NCBI GenBank assembly: GCA_041484845.1
Contig: JBGPIK010000170.1
Span: 1-12,968 of the forward strand
Source of the DNA: JBGPIK01 sp041484845
Lineage (GTDB): Bacteria; Desulfobacterota; Binatia; UBA9968
Direction: 5' to 3'
DNA: 12,968 nt
Numbering within the stretch: position 1 is the first letter of the stretch; each line of letters begins with the position of its first letter. Positions 1 through 7,786 of the stretch are shown here, in pieces. The translations under genes and the position numbers were made by a program. The notes under the pieces are model-generated. The model had not been told where the DNA came from, did no database searches, and saw only the letters and a program-made list of their open reading frames with translations.

Positions 1-1
1 C

Positions 2-292
2 ATGGCGGCGCGGGGTTTGCTCATTTCATTTCTCGATAACGTCTATCACTACCGTACGCCTGTGAGCGATATTTTCTACGCACAAAATTTGTGGCTGCCG
101 CCATGGCCAGCTAAACTCCTGCTGAACTTCAATCTGCACGGCATTCATCATCGTCATCCGGCGGTTCCGTGGCGCGGCCTGCCACTTCTGTTTCATGATC
201 AAGCGGAGATTTATCATGGCAACTATTTTGCGGCTGCGGTCGATCAGCTCAATGGGCCGTTGGCCCTGCAGGATTTGCCGAGCGCCGGCTAG
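2..292 (+). CDS. Fatty acid desaturase, C-terminal fragment (5' end outside window)
   Basis: The reading frame is open from the left edge to a TAG at 290-292, so only about the last 96 residues are visible and the true start lies upstream. The fragment carries the third histidine box of membrane fatty acid desaturases: H46-x-x-H49-H50, followed by a conserved HPxxPW stretch (residues 52-57) and preceded by an asparagine-rich NFNLHG segment. In this family the His boxes hold the di-iron centre that inserts double bonds into acyl chains at the cytoplasmic face of the membrane. The first two boxes and the transmembrane helices would be upstream. The gene is convergent with the methyltransferase at 387-1415, with 94 bp between their stops. 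Substrate (lipid- or CoA-linked acyl chain, carotenoid or other) cannot be told from this piece. The family assignment is fairly secure because of the intact third box. Confidence 0.75.
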   Translation: MAARGLLISFLDNVYHYRTPVSDIFYAQNLWLPPWPAKLLLNFNLHGIHHRHPAVPWRGLPLLFHDQAEIYHGNYFAAAVDQLNGPLALQDLPSAG

Positions 293-309
293 TGTGGTTT
301 TTGCTTTTC

Positions 310-338
310 TGTCATTTCGAGCGGCGGCTAGAAATCTT
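310..338. repeat. REP-like palindromic intergenic repeat
   Basis: The 94-bp gap between two convergent genes contains a small palindrome. ATTTC (314-318) pairs with GAAAT (331-335), and AGC (320-322) pairs with GCT (327-329), around a GGCG loop. One mismatch separates the two stems. The wording, TGTCATTTCGAG on one side and AGAAATCTTGG on the other, resembles the dispersed 'GTCATTCCGAGCG...AGGAATCT' palindromes I know from many environmental genomes. That resemblance is from memory and was not searched. It could double as a weak bidirectional terminator for the desaturase and egtD, but there is no clear T-tract. Confidence 0.35.
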
Positions 339-386
339 GGATGCTCACGCCTATTCGGGAGGAAGCCAAAGGAGAGACGCTCGTAT

Positions 387-1415
387 TTAAGCGGCTTTCT
401 GGAAAAGCAAAAGCGAGAACCATTCTTTTGCGTCGGTAAAGTGCTCGACCGGGTGCAGATCGAAAAAGCCCAGTTGTTCCTGCAAACGGATGGGGTCAAA
501 CTTGCGACTTATTTCCACCAGTATCCTGGCGTTCTGTGGCCAATGAAATGACCTGCCGAAGGAGGGAAAGCTAATATCCTGGGTGGCGGTAGCGACGGCA
601 TACATTTCGATTTGCGCCCATTCGGGATTATACCAGGACTGATAGCGCATCTTGCTTAAATCGAAGTTGCCGCTTGTGACGCGGTTGATGTTTGTAAACA
701 CGTTGAGAATAAATTCGGCGGTAAGTCCCTGCGAGTCGTCGTAAGCGGCTTCGAGAACGCTGTGATCTTTCACCCGGTCGGCGCCGAGCAACAGAAAATC
801 GCTTGGCCCCATCGCCTGCGAGAGCAGGCTAAAAAAACGCACGAACGCCGCGGGATTGAAATTGCCAATGGTGCTGCCGATAAAAACGAACAGTGTCGGC
901 AGATCTTTATCAATGCTGCAGACGCCTTCTTCGTAGCGCGCATGAAGGCCGTGAAACTCGATGGCCGGAAGCCGGGCGCTCACGTGCTTTCGTGACGCCC
1001 GCAGCCCGGGCAGGCTAACGTCGATGGGCGCGAAGATTCCTGATCCCCTTTGCCGCGCTTGCTCGCTCAACAGGTGAGTGGTCTTCTTGGCGGAGCCCGC
1101 GCCCAGCTCGACGATGCATTGGACCGGTGCGGCGGCAATGATTTTCGCCGCGTCCTGTTCGAGCAGGGCGTTCTCAGTGCGCGTCAGGTAATATTCCGGC
1201 AGCTCACAAATGTTTTCGAAGAGCTCCGAGCCGCGATCGTCGTACAGATGGTAAGCTTCGAGCCAGCGCGGCTGATCCCACAGCGTTCTCATGATCGAGA
1301 GCGCCGGGTCTTCGCGATGACCGTTCTGAGCGAGGGACCAGATGGACGCTTCACTCATGCGCCAAAGCGGTTGATGCACAGGGGCAAAAAACGACGGTGA
1401 TGGGGCGTGTTGCAT
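387..1415 (-). CDS. egtD: L-histidine N-alpha-methyltransferase, EgtD family
   Basis: EgtD transfers three methyl groups from S-adenosylmethionine to the alpha-amino group of histidine, giving hercynine, the first step of ergothioneine synthesis. It is a cytoplasmic enzyme. With the ATG at 1413-1415 the protein has 342 residues, close to the usual ~320. Family motifs in order are YDDRGSELF...LPEYYLTRTE (58-81), the SAM-binding ELGAGSAKKT (103-112), FIGSTIGNF (178-186), LLGADRVKD (about 209-217) and AYDDSQGLTAEF (224-235). Near the C terminus is an E-x-S pair (Glu301, Ser303). The Asn of TIGNF and this E-x-S pair correspond, from memory, to Asn166, Glu282 and Ser284, which hold histidine in the mycobacterial enzyme. 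A TTG at 1427 would add four residues, and an ATG at 1358 would remove 19; no start has a good ribosome-binding site. No EgtB (the sulfoxide synthase) is in the window, so hercynine may be the end product here or EgtB may lie elsewhere. Divergent from the ABC transporter. Confidence 0.88.
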   Translation of the reverse strand: MQHAPSPSFFAPVHQPLWRMSEASIWSLAQNGHREDPALSIMRTLWDQPRWLEAYHLYDDRGSELFENICELPEYYLTRTENALLEQDAAKIIAAAPVQCIVELGAGSAKKTTHLLSEQARQRGSGIFAPIDVSLPGLRASRKHVSARLPAIEFHGLHARYEEGVCSIDKDLPTLFVFIGSTIGNFNPAAFVRFFSLLSQAMGPSDFLLLGADRVKDHSVLEAAYDDSQGLTAEFILNVFTNINRVTSGNFDLSKMRYQSWYNPEWAQIEMYAVATATQDISFPSFGRSFHWPQNARILVEISRKFDPIRLQEQLGFFDLHPVEHFTDAKEWFSLLLFQKAA

Positions 1416-1482
1416 GCGCAAATTCAACTATAAGAAATTTAACTGGATTGTCCAGCCATAGGCATGGTAAATCTCGATCTAG

Positions 1483-2250
1483 ATGACGCCGTCCGAATAT
1501 AGCATCGAGTTCGATCATGTCAGCTTCAATCTCGCCGACGGCAGGCCTTTGCTTTCCGATCTGACGCTGGAAGTCAGGACCGGTGAAACCCTGGTGCTGC
1601 TCGGCCGCAGCGGTTCCGGCAAAACGACCACCATGAAGCTTATCAACCGCTTGCTCGATCCGAGCGCGGGTGAAGTCAGGGTCGAAAGCCAATCAACGTT
1701 GGAGTGGAATCCCATTAAGCTGCGCCGACGCATCGGCTACGTGATTCAGGAAATTGGCCTCTTTCCCCATCTAAACGTCGAGGATAATATCGCGCTCGTT
1801 CCGCGGCTCGAGCAATGGCAACCGGATCGGATTGGCGAGCGGGTGCGCGAGCTGTTGCACATGGTCGGCCTTGAGCCTGACCGTTTTACCAAACGCTTTC
1901 CCAAGGAATTGTCCGGCGGGCAGCGCCAGCGAATCGGCGTAGCGCGGGCGTTGGCGGCCGATCCCCCGATCATTTTGCTGGACGAGCCTTTCGGTGCCTT
2001 GGATCCGATCACGCGGCGCGACCTGCAGCAGGAATTTCGCGCGCTGCAGCGCCGGCTCAACAAAACCATGGTGTTCGTGACCCACGATGTACGCGAAGCC
2101 TTGCTACTTGCAAACCGCATCGGCCTGCTGAAAGACGGCAAGCTCATCCTGTTAGGCGGGCAAGCGGATTTGCTCAACTCCACCGATCCCGAGGCGCAAG
2201 CTTTTGCCGCTTGCGCTCTCGACGGTCAAACACCGGGGACGGCGTCGTGA
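1483..2250 (+). CDS. ABC transporter ATP-binding protein, glycine betaine/choline (OpuC/ProV) type
   Basis: This is the nucleotide-binding subunit of an importer for quaternary-ammonium compounds. In the 255 residues every ABC hallmark is present: Walker A GRSGSGKTT (41-49), Q-loop Gln89 in VIQEIGLFPH, signature LSGGQ (143-147), Walker B IILLDEP (163-169) and H-loop His201. The sequence around the Q-loop (YVIQEIGLFPHLNVEDNIALVP) and the LDPITRRDLQ stretch after Walker B are typical of OpuCA/OsmV/ProV-class ATPases. It lacks the C-terminal CBS pair found in many OpuCA proteins, as the short length after residue 230 shows. Its TGA overlaps the GTG start of the next gene by GTGA, a sign of translational coupling. 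No convincing Shine-Dalgarno precedes the ATG. It lies 67 bp from the divergent egtD start. Confidence 0.93.
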   Translation: MTPSEYSIEFDHVSFNLADGRPLLSDLTLEVRTGETLVLLGRSGSGKTTTMKLINRLLDPSAGEVRVESQSTLEWNPIKLRRRIGYVIQEIGLFPHLNVEDNIALVPRLEQWQPDRIGERVRELLHMVGLEPDRFTKRFPKELSGGQRQRIGVARALAADPPIILLDEPFGALDPITRRDLQQEFRALQRRLNKTMVFVTHDVREALLLANRIGLLKDGKLILLGGQADLLNSTDPEAQAFAACALDGQTPGTAS

Positions 2251-3812
2251 GCCTGCTTCAATTCCTGCTGCACAATCGCCGCGAAGTCACCGAGCTGGCC
2301 CTGGAGCATCTGTTCCTTGTGGCAGTTTCCACCGGCATCGCCATTCTCATCGGCGTGCCACTCGGTATTTTGCTAACGCGCAAGCCCGGTTTGAGCAAAC
2401 CCGTTATCGGCATCGCCAACATGATGCAGACGGTGCCCAGTCTGGCGCTGTTCGGTTTTCTCATCCCGCTCAACGTCTATTTATTTAGCATCAAAGTGAT
2501 CGGCGGCATCGGCGCGCGTACCGCGATCGTCGCTCTGGTGCTTTACGCTCTGCTGCCGATTATCCGCAATACCTTCACCGGCATCAGCAATGTCGATCCG
2601 GCGATTCGCGAAGCCGGACGCGGCATGGGCATGACCGATCGCCAGCTACTCTTCCAGGTCGAGTTGCCGCTGGCCTTGGGAGTGATCTTGGCGGGCATTC
2701 GGGTCGCGACCGTCATCTGCGTCGGCACGGCGACCATCGCCGCCGCTATCGACGCGGGAGGCTTGGGGCGCTATATTTTTCGCGGTCTACGCATGAACGA
2801 CAACACGCTGATTTTGGCCGGCGCGGTGCCGGCGGCGATGATCGCGTTGGCGGCGGACTTTTTATTCGGCTACGTCGAGAAAGCGGTTCAAGAAGGTGAA
2901 ACGATCGGAAAAAGATCACGGAAATTGATCTGGCTGACCGTCGGCACCGTAGTGCTCCTCGCGACGGTGTGTATTGGCGTTTACTATCCCGTAGCAGGCG
3001 GCGCTCGCGTCGCCGTCGGATCAAAGGATTTCACCGAACAGATCATTCTCGGCGAGCTGCTCGCCCAGACGATCGAAGGCGACACCGGCTTGGCCGTCGA
3101 GCGCCGTTTCGATCTCGGCGGAAACCTGGCGCATGAAGCGCTCGTCGCCGGCGAAATCGACACGTATGTCGAATATACCGGTACGGCGTTGCTGGCTATC
3201 TTGAAGGGGGAACGCTCAAACGATCCGGAGGAAGTCTACCGACGGGTGAAGGCCGATTACGCCACGCGGTTCCATATCGAATGGCTAAAGCCGCTTGGAT
3301 TCAATAACACCTTTGCGATCCTCGTGCGGCGCGACGACGCCGACAGATTTCATTTGCGGACGGTCAGCGATGCCGCGCGCGTGTCGGCACAGTGGCGCGC
3401 CGGGTTCGGCCAGGATTTTATTTCGCGTCCGGACGGCTACGCCGGCTTCGCCCACGCGTATGGCTTTCGCTTTAAAGAAACCCGTGAAATGGATCTTTCG
3501 TTGACTTATCGCGCGCTCGCCGACAAGCAAGTCGATCTGATTGCGGGCAATTCCACCGACGGGCTGATCGCTCGCTATGGTTTGGTTCAACTGGAAGATG
3601 ACCGCCACTATTTTCCTCCTTACGATGCGGTTCCGGTCGTGCGCCAGTCTGTCCTGGATAAACATCCGGAGTTGGCCTCCGTTCTCCAGCGGCTCGGGGG
3701 CATTCTTTCGGTAAACGAAATGCGCAAGCTCAACTACGCCGTGGACGGCGAGCACAAGCAGGCCCGGGATGTGGCGCGCGAGTTTTTGCTGCAGAAAGGG
3801 TTGGCGCGTTGA
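2247..3812 (+). CDS. ABC transporter permease fused to substrate-binding domain, betaine (OpuF/EgtU) type
   Basis: One 521-residue chain carries both the membrane channel and the binding protein. The start chosen is the GTG that overlaps the ATPase stop (GTGA, 2247-2250); an in-frame TTG at 2211 would add 12 residues buried in the upstream gene. Residues 1-215 form the permease. Hydrophobic segments lie at about 22-43, 56-76, 90-110, 142-168 and 187-207, with the EAA loop EAGRGMGM...LPLAL at 122-144. A further hydrophobic segment (about 227-247) anchors the binding domain, which starts at 253 with VGSKDFTEQ (257-265), then YVEYTGT (307-313) and GNSTDG (434-439). These are hallmarks of OpuAC/ProX-like glycine betaine/choline binding domains. 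The same architecture occurs in OpuF osmolyte importers and in EgtU, the ergothioneine importer of Helicobacter and Streptococcus. Ligand therefore remains open: glycine betaine, choline, carnitine, hercynine or ergothioneine. Confidence 0.92.
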   Translation: MSLLQFLLHNRREVTELALEHLFLVAVSTGIAILIGVPLGILLTRKPGLSKPVIGIANMMQTVPSLALFGFLIPLNVYLFSIKVIGGIGARTAIVALVLYALLPIIRNTFTGISNVDPAIREAGRGMGMTDRQLLFQVELPLALGVILAGIRVATVICVGTATIAAAIDAGGLGRYIFRGLRMNDNTLILAGAVPAAMIALAADFLFGYVEKAVQEGETIGKRSRKLIWLTVGTVVLLATVCIGVYYPVAGGARVAVGSKDFTEQIILGELLAQTIEGDTGLAVERRFDLGGNLAHEALVAGEIDTYVEYTGTALLAILKGERSNDPEEVYRRVKADYATRFHIEWLKPLGFNNTFAILVRRDDADRFHLRTVSDAARVSAQWRAGFGQDFISRPDGYAGFAHAYGFRFKETREMDLSLTYRALADKQVDLIAGNSTDGLIARYGLVQLEDDRHYFPPYDAVPVVRQSVLDKHPELASVLQRLGGILSVNEMRKLNYAVDGEHKQARDVAREFLLQKGLAR

Positions 3813-3836
3813 TTCAAATGAATTGAGGAGGAAAAG

Positions 3837-4928
3837 ATGCCGCTTTTCTTAAGCAACGAAGATGTTGCGCAAGTGTTGACGATGAAAACCTGCTTGGAAG
3901 CTCTCGAGGTTCTTTATGGCGAGCTCGGGGCGGGCAAAGCCGTAGCGGCGGCGCGCACCGACATACACTCGCCAACCGCCGCGGTTTATGGCGCTGAAGC
4001 GCCCATGGCACATTACTTGAAGAGCATGAGCGGTGCGTCGCCCCATTTCGGCACGGCGGCGCTGCGCTTTTCATCGGATATCGTAGCATGGCGGCAGGCC
4101 GGTGATGGCATGCGTCGCGAAAAGATGCCTACGTTACCCGGTGAGCGCTGGCTGGGTATTGTGTTGCTCTTCAGCACAGCCAACGGCGAGTTGCTGGCGA
4201 TCATGAACGATGGTGTCATTCAGCGCATGCGCGTCGGGGGCACGAACGGGGTGGCGACAAAATACCTGGCCCGCGGCGATGCCGAAAGCGTGGGATTGAT
4301 CGGTTCCGGGTGGCAGGCGGGAACGCAAGTCATGGCCGTTTGCGAAGCGCGCCGGATCAAGAAGATCAAGGTTTACAGTCCCACGCGGGCCAATCGCGAA
4401 AACTTTGCTAAAGAGATGAGTCCGGCTGTAGGCGTGGAGATCATGCCGGTGGATTCGCAGGAAGCAGCCGCCCGTGGTGTCGACATCATCATCACGTCGA
4501 CCAATTCACGCAAGCCTTTTCTCGGGCCCGAAGTGCTGCGCGAAGGGGTTCACTTGAGCTGCATGCAACGGGATGAGGCCGACGACGACGCGCTGCGCCG
4601 CTGCAGCCCGCTGCTGGTGCACACCCACTTGACGGAAAACAACAGCACATCGTCGCAGTTGAATGAAATGGCAGCGGATGGATTTGAATTTCGCGATCAT
4701 CCTATGCAGCGAGGCATCGACTGGAAAACGCTGCCGACGCTCGCCGATCTCGTTGCTGGGCGCACAAAGGGGCGCGAGCGCTCCGAGCAGATCACCGGTT
4801 TCGTAAATAACATCGGCCTCGGCGTACAGTTTGCAGCCGTGGGCGCCAAAGTGTTTGAGGCCGCGAAAGCAAAAGGCTTGGGACGCGAAGTCCCGCTCGA
4901 TTGGTTTACCCAGGATGTGCACCCGTGA
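3837..4928 (+). CDS. Ornithine cyclodeaminase/mu-crystallin family protein
   Basis: This 363-residue protein starts at an ATG with a strong GAGGAGG ribosome-binding site and lies 24 bp after the transporter, so it is probably co-transcribed. The family includes NAD(P)-dependent ornithine cyclodeaminases, alanine and lysine dehydrogenases, ketimine reductases and pyrroline-2-carboxylate reductases. Visible family marks are LKSMSG (61-66) with the conserved Lys62, the arginine-rich MRVGGTNGVATKYLARGDAES stretch (from residue 131) leading into the dinucleotide-binding turn GLIGSGWQAG (153-162), and VDIIITSTNSRKP (215-227). In true ornithine cyclodeaminases the catalytic Asp lies in a GADxPGKxEL-like motif. 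Here the corresponding place (about 240-253) reads SCMQRDEADDDAL, so ornithine cyclodeamination should not be assumed. A reductase or dehydrogenase acting on an imported or internal amino acid or imine is an inference from the family only. Confidence 0.85.
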   Translation: MPLFLSNEDVAQVLTMKTCLEALEVLYGELGAGKAVAAARTDIHSPTAAVYGAEAPMAHYLKSMSGASPHFGTAALRFSSDIVAWRQAGDGMRREKMPTLPGERWLGIVLLFSTANGELLAIMNDGVIQRMRVGGTNGVATKYLARGDAESVGLIGSGWQAGTQVMAVCEARRIKKIKVYSPTRANRENFAKEMSPAVGVEIMPVDSQEAAARGVDIIITSTNSRKPFLGPEVLREGVHLSCMQRDEADDDALRRCSPLLVHTHLTENNSTSSQLNEMAADGFEFRDHPMQRGIDWKTLPTLADLVAGRTKGRERSEQITGFVNNIGLGVQFAAVGAKVFEAAKAKGLGREVPLDWFTQDVHP

Positions 4929-5008
4929 GATCGCCTGATCGCGATTCGTTTTGAGTTTAGCATGAAATCGTTTTGCGATACGGCGAGAAAAGAGCGGAGG
5001 GCGAGATT

Positions 5009-6013
5009 ATGCATCGGATACTCAGAGTTGCGCAGGGAATATCGGTCATTGCTGTAGTGATTTGGGCGGGCTTCGATGCCTTTGCCCAGAACAAACTGTT
5101 GCTCGGTTATTCGTCATTGAGCTCGAACCAAACACCGATCTGGATCGCGAAAGAAGAGGGGTTTTATAACCGTTTCGGCATAAACGCGGATCTGATCTTG
5201 ATCGAAGGCAGCACGCGTGGCGCCCAAGCGCTGATATCCGGCGACCTGCCGATGATCGGCATGGCCGGGCAGGCGATTATCAGCTCTCGAGCGCGCGGCG
5301 CCGATCTGGTTGCGGTCGCGGGAGTGGTGAACAAGATGAACTATATTTTCGTCTCTTCGCCTGCCGTTAAGAAACCCGAAGACCTCAAAGGTAAGCGGAT
5401 CGGAATAAGTCAAATCGGTACGGCTTCGTATCACGCGGTGGTATTGGCCTTGAAACAATGGCATCTGGACGCCCGGCGTGACTTTATCACGATTCTCCAG
5501 GTGGGAACGCAAGCGGCCAGGGTGGCTTCCTTGAATTCGAGCGGCTGCGACGCGATCATCATCAATCCGGGTCTTGGCTCTTCGATGAAGCAGCGCGGCT
5601 TCAATATCATTGCCGATTTTAGCGAATTGCCGATTCCTTATCCGCTGCAGTTGATCGCCACGAGGGAACGATTACTCAGGACGGACCCGGATCTTGCCGA
5701 AAGGCTGATCAAAGCTTATGTGGCAGGAAACGCATTCACGCTCGATGCCAAAAACAAAAACCGGGTCAAGGCTGTTTTGGCGAAGTATCTGCGATTGCCT
5801 AATGTGGAAGCGGCCGAGGAACATTATCAGTCGGCTCTAGCCGTTATGGCGAAGAAACCGTATGTCGAGATCGCCGGAATGTCATCGATGATCGAATTTC
5901 TTGCTGAGAGCGATCCCAGCGTAGCGAATATCAAACCGGAGCAAGTCATCAATCATACAATATTGAAAAAACTCGACGACTCGGGATTCATCGACCATCC
6001 GTTCGGAAAATAG
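5009..6013 (+). CDS. NMT1/THI5-like (NitT/TauT type) ABC substrate-binding protein
   Basis: This is a periplasmic solute-binding protein of 334 residues. The ATG at 5009 is preferred over an in-frame TTG at 4973 because GGAGG (4996-5000) lies 8 nt upstream and the product then begins directly with a signal peptide. That peptide has the basic start MHRILR, a hydrophobic core of about residues 9-22 and a likely cut after AFA near residue 26. The mature part opens with LLLGYSSLSSNQTPIWIAKEEGFY, the usual first lobe of SsuA/THI5-like proteins, followed by LISGDLPMIGMAG and LKGKRIGISQIGTASYHAVVLAL. Such proteins deliver small organic ligands (sulfonates, pyrimidine precursors, aromatic acids) to a permease, but no cognate permease or ATPase of this class is in the window. 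It lies 80 bp after the cyclodeaminase-family gene. The ligand cannot be inferred. Confidence 0.87.
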   Translation: MHRILRVAQGISVIAVVIWAGFDAFAQNKLLLGYSSLSSNQTPIWIAKEEGFYNRFGINADLILIEGSTRGAQALISGDLPMIGMAGQAIISSRARGADLVAVAGVVNKMNYIFVSSPAVKKPEDLKGKRIGISQIGTASYHAVVLALKQWHLDARRDFITILQVGTQAARVASLNSSGCDAIIINPGLGSSMKQRGFNIIADFSELPIPYPLQLIATRERLLRTDPDLAERLIKAYVAGNAFTLDAKNKNRVKAVLAKYLRLPNVEAAEEHYQSALAVMAKKPYVEIAGMSSMIEFLAESDPSVANIKPEQVINHTILKKLDDSGFIDHPFGK

Positions 6014-6014
6014 T

Positions 6015-6236
6015 TAACCGTAATCCGACAAAAACTCGCAGGATATTACCGGTTACCGAGGGCGGTGAGACCGGAAGGCGTGGGTACTGAGCATCCAGGT
6101 TGCGTGAAGTCCCCGGCTGTCTGGAACATCACCATAGGTGGCTTGCCGGCGGGCCCTCAAGGCACTGTCCCATTGCCCACGGCTGCAGGGCTCATGGCCC
6201 TCTGAGCCGGTCCGAAAAAATGTCGGATTAAGGTTA
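6015..6236. mobile_element. MITE-like segment bounded by 16-bp terminal inverted repeats
   Basis: TAACCGTAATCCGACA (6015-6030) and TGTCGGATTAAGGTTA (6221-6236) are inverted copies matching at 15 of 16 positions. They enclose 190 bp. The left repeat starts one base after the stop of the binding-protein gene. The right repeat ends inside the TAA stop (6234-6236) of the convergent flavoprotein gene. No transposase is encoded. Inside are small hairpins, GGCTCA/TGAGCC (6189-6194 and 6203-6208) and TCCGA/TCGGA (6211-6215 and 6223-6227), the second around an A-rich loop. A non-autonomous element or IS remnant fits. An alternative is a long terminator structure between convergent genes, although neither strand shows a GC hairpin followed by a T-tract. 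Confidence 0.45.
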
Positions 6237-7739
6237 GCTCCAGGACACTTCCTCAGCCGCATTCTTTCCCGCGATCTTTCCGGCAACGAAGCATTCCGTA
6301 ATATTGCCTGCTTCAAGATAGAGGTGACCGTATATCGAGCTGATCTCGCCGGCGACATAGAGTCGCGGAATCGGCTTTTTCATAGGATCTAAGACTCTTT
6401 GATTGACGTCGTGCTCGGGTCCTCCCTGGGTGTTGTTAACGATAGGCCAGGCTTCCATGACGTAAAAGGGCGGTGTCGCAATCGGCATCATCGTTTTCGG
6501 CGGACGCTTGTAATCTTTGTCTTCGCCTTCGCCGCAGAGCGAGTTCCAGCGCTCCACCGTGGTTTTGAGAACCTTAGGATTTACATCAATCTGGCCCGCG
6601 ATTTCTTCTAAACTATTGCCCTTTTTGATCCAGCCCTTATTTAATTCTGCGAAATTATCTTCGCTCCACTTTGCGTCGTAACGCTCGTCATTGACGATAG
6701 GGATTCCGATGGGGCCTAGCCTTCGGCCCTCTTCGTCGAAGATCAGGTGACAGGGGATGCGCGGGTAGTCCTGAATATCCGCGTCGTAAAATTCTAGCGG
6801 CCGGGTTCCGGTATCTTGCGGCGCGGGTGGATATTCATCCATAAACCGCTTGCCGAACCGGTCCACGGCAATCCAGATCATTTTGCGGTTTTGATTGCGC
6901 GGTCCCGCCCAGACATGACGAATCGCGAACGGCAGCTCGGGAAATTTAAAGCCGTAGCCGCCATGGAAGTGCCACATGTGCCAGAGCGCAGCGCCCGCTT
7001 TTTGCGCCATCCTGAGGCCGTCGCCCGTATTGCCGAGATAAACGGGATAAACCGGCTGGGCTTCAAAATATTGCAGCTTGATAGCGTCGCTGTTTTCGTA
7101 GCCGCCGCAAGCAAGGATCACGCCCTTGCGCGCTTTAATATTGATCTCGTGGCCGTTCTGGTCCGCGCAGAGGCCGAGAACTTGACCGTCTCCATCGGTT
7201 ATCAGCTGCTTCGCCGGGGTTGAGAGCATCACCTCGATGTTGCGACGCGCGACGTTGTCGTAAACCATCTTGAACAGGCGCGCTCCCCCCCGCAGTCCCT
7301 TGGCCCAGGGAAAAGCATCATAAGCCGCAAAATCCTTGAGCTTGATCGAGTCGATGTCGTTTGTCCCGGGAAAGGGATAAGTGCCGTGGCCGCGCACCTC
7401 TGTTTGCGTAGGCTCGGTGCCGCTGACTTTCGCCAGCTCTCTTACCCAATCGATAATCCCCACCATTTCTTCGGCCATGGTGCGAAGGACATCATCCGGA
7501 GTCGTTCCATTGCAGGATCGCTTCAGATATTGAAAGGCACCTTCCGCGTTGCGCGCAAAGGCGACGCCGCCGCCGGATAGAATGGAAATGCCGCCGGGGT
7601 GCGGCATCTTTTCCAGCAGGAGGACTTGCGCGCCGGCATCATGGGCCGTAATCGCCGAGATACCGCCCGCGGCACCATAACCGACCACGATAACGTCAAC
7701 TTCCTTATCCCAATGAGTAGGTTTTGCAGTTTTACCCAT
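6234..7739 (-). CDS. FAD-dependent oxidoreductase, FAD_binding_2 (fumarate reductase/ketosteroid dehydrogenase-like) family
   Basis: This is a soluble flavoprotein of 501 residues. The ATG at 7737-7739 is chosen because AAGGA lies about 7 nt upstream; a TTG two codons earlier is less likely. The N terminus holds the FAD-binding Rossmann motif VIVVGYGAAGG (16-26, pattern GxGxxG), then the acidic residue of EKMPHPGG (43-50) that contacts the adenosine ribose, and a SGGG turn. The C terminus has the second FAD contact, RLYVAGEISS, and the closing EAGNITECFVAGKIAGKNAA helix, both typical of fumarate reductase flavoprotein, 3-ketosteroid delta-1-dehydrogenase and tricarballylate dehydrogenase relatives. 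These enzymes reduce or desaturate C-C bonds next to carbonyl or carboxyl groups. There is no heme or FMN domain and no signal peptide. It lies 117 bp after the hydrolase on the same strand, probably in one operon. The substrate is not identifiable. Confidence 0.85.
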   Translation of the reverse strand: MGKTAKPTHWDKEVDVIVVGYGAAGGISAITAHDAGAQVLLLEKMPHPGGISILSGGGVAFARNAEGAFQYLKRSCNGTTPDDVLRTMAEEMVGIIDWVRELAKVSGTEPTQTEVRGHGTYPFPGTNDIDSIKLKDFAAYDAFPWAKGLRGGARLFKMVYDNVARRNIEVMLSTPAKQLITDGDGQVLGLCADQNGHEINIKARKGVILACGGYENSDAIKLQYFEAQPVYPVYLGNTGDGLRMAQKAGAALWHMWHFHGGYGFKFPELPFAIRHVWAGPRNQNRKMIWIAVDRFGKRFMDEYPPAPQDTGTRPLEFYDADIQDYPRIPCHLIFDEEGRRLGPIGIPIVNDERYDAKWSEDNFAELNKGWIKKGNSLEEIAGQIDVNPKVLKTTVERWNSLCGEGEDKDYKRPPKTMMPIATPPFYVMEAWPIVNNTQGGPEHDVNQRVLDPMKKPIPRLYVAGEISSIYGHLYLEAGNITECFVAGKIAGKNAAEEVSWS

Positions 7740-7786
7740 GTGCAATCCTTATGAACGGTCCAATGGCTAGTAGCGAGACGGAACAA

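Noticed and set aside
26..499. 157-codon open frame on the minus strand
   Set aside because: It overlaps both the desaturase end and the end of egtD in another frame and shows no conserved motif.
6189..6227. Rho-independent terminator between the convergent genes
   Set aside because: The GGCTCA/TGAGCC hairpin is not followed by a T-tract on either strand; the A-run at 6215-6220 is inside the loop of the next hairpin.
6053..6358. 101-codon minus-strand frame across the inverted-repeat segment
   Set aside because: Half of it overlaps the flavoprotein in another frame and the rest is low-information, Arg-rich sequence. No transposase motif is present.
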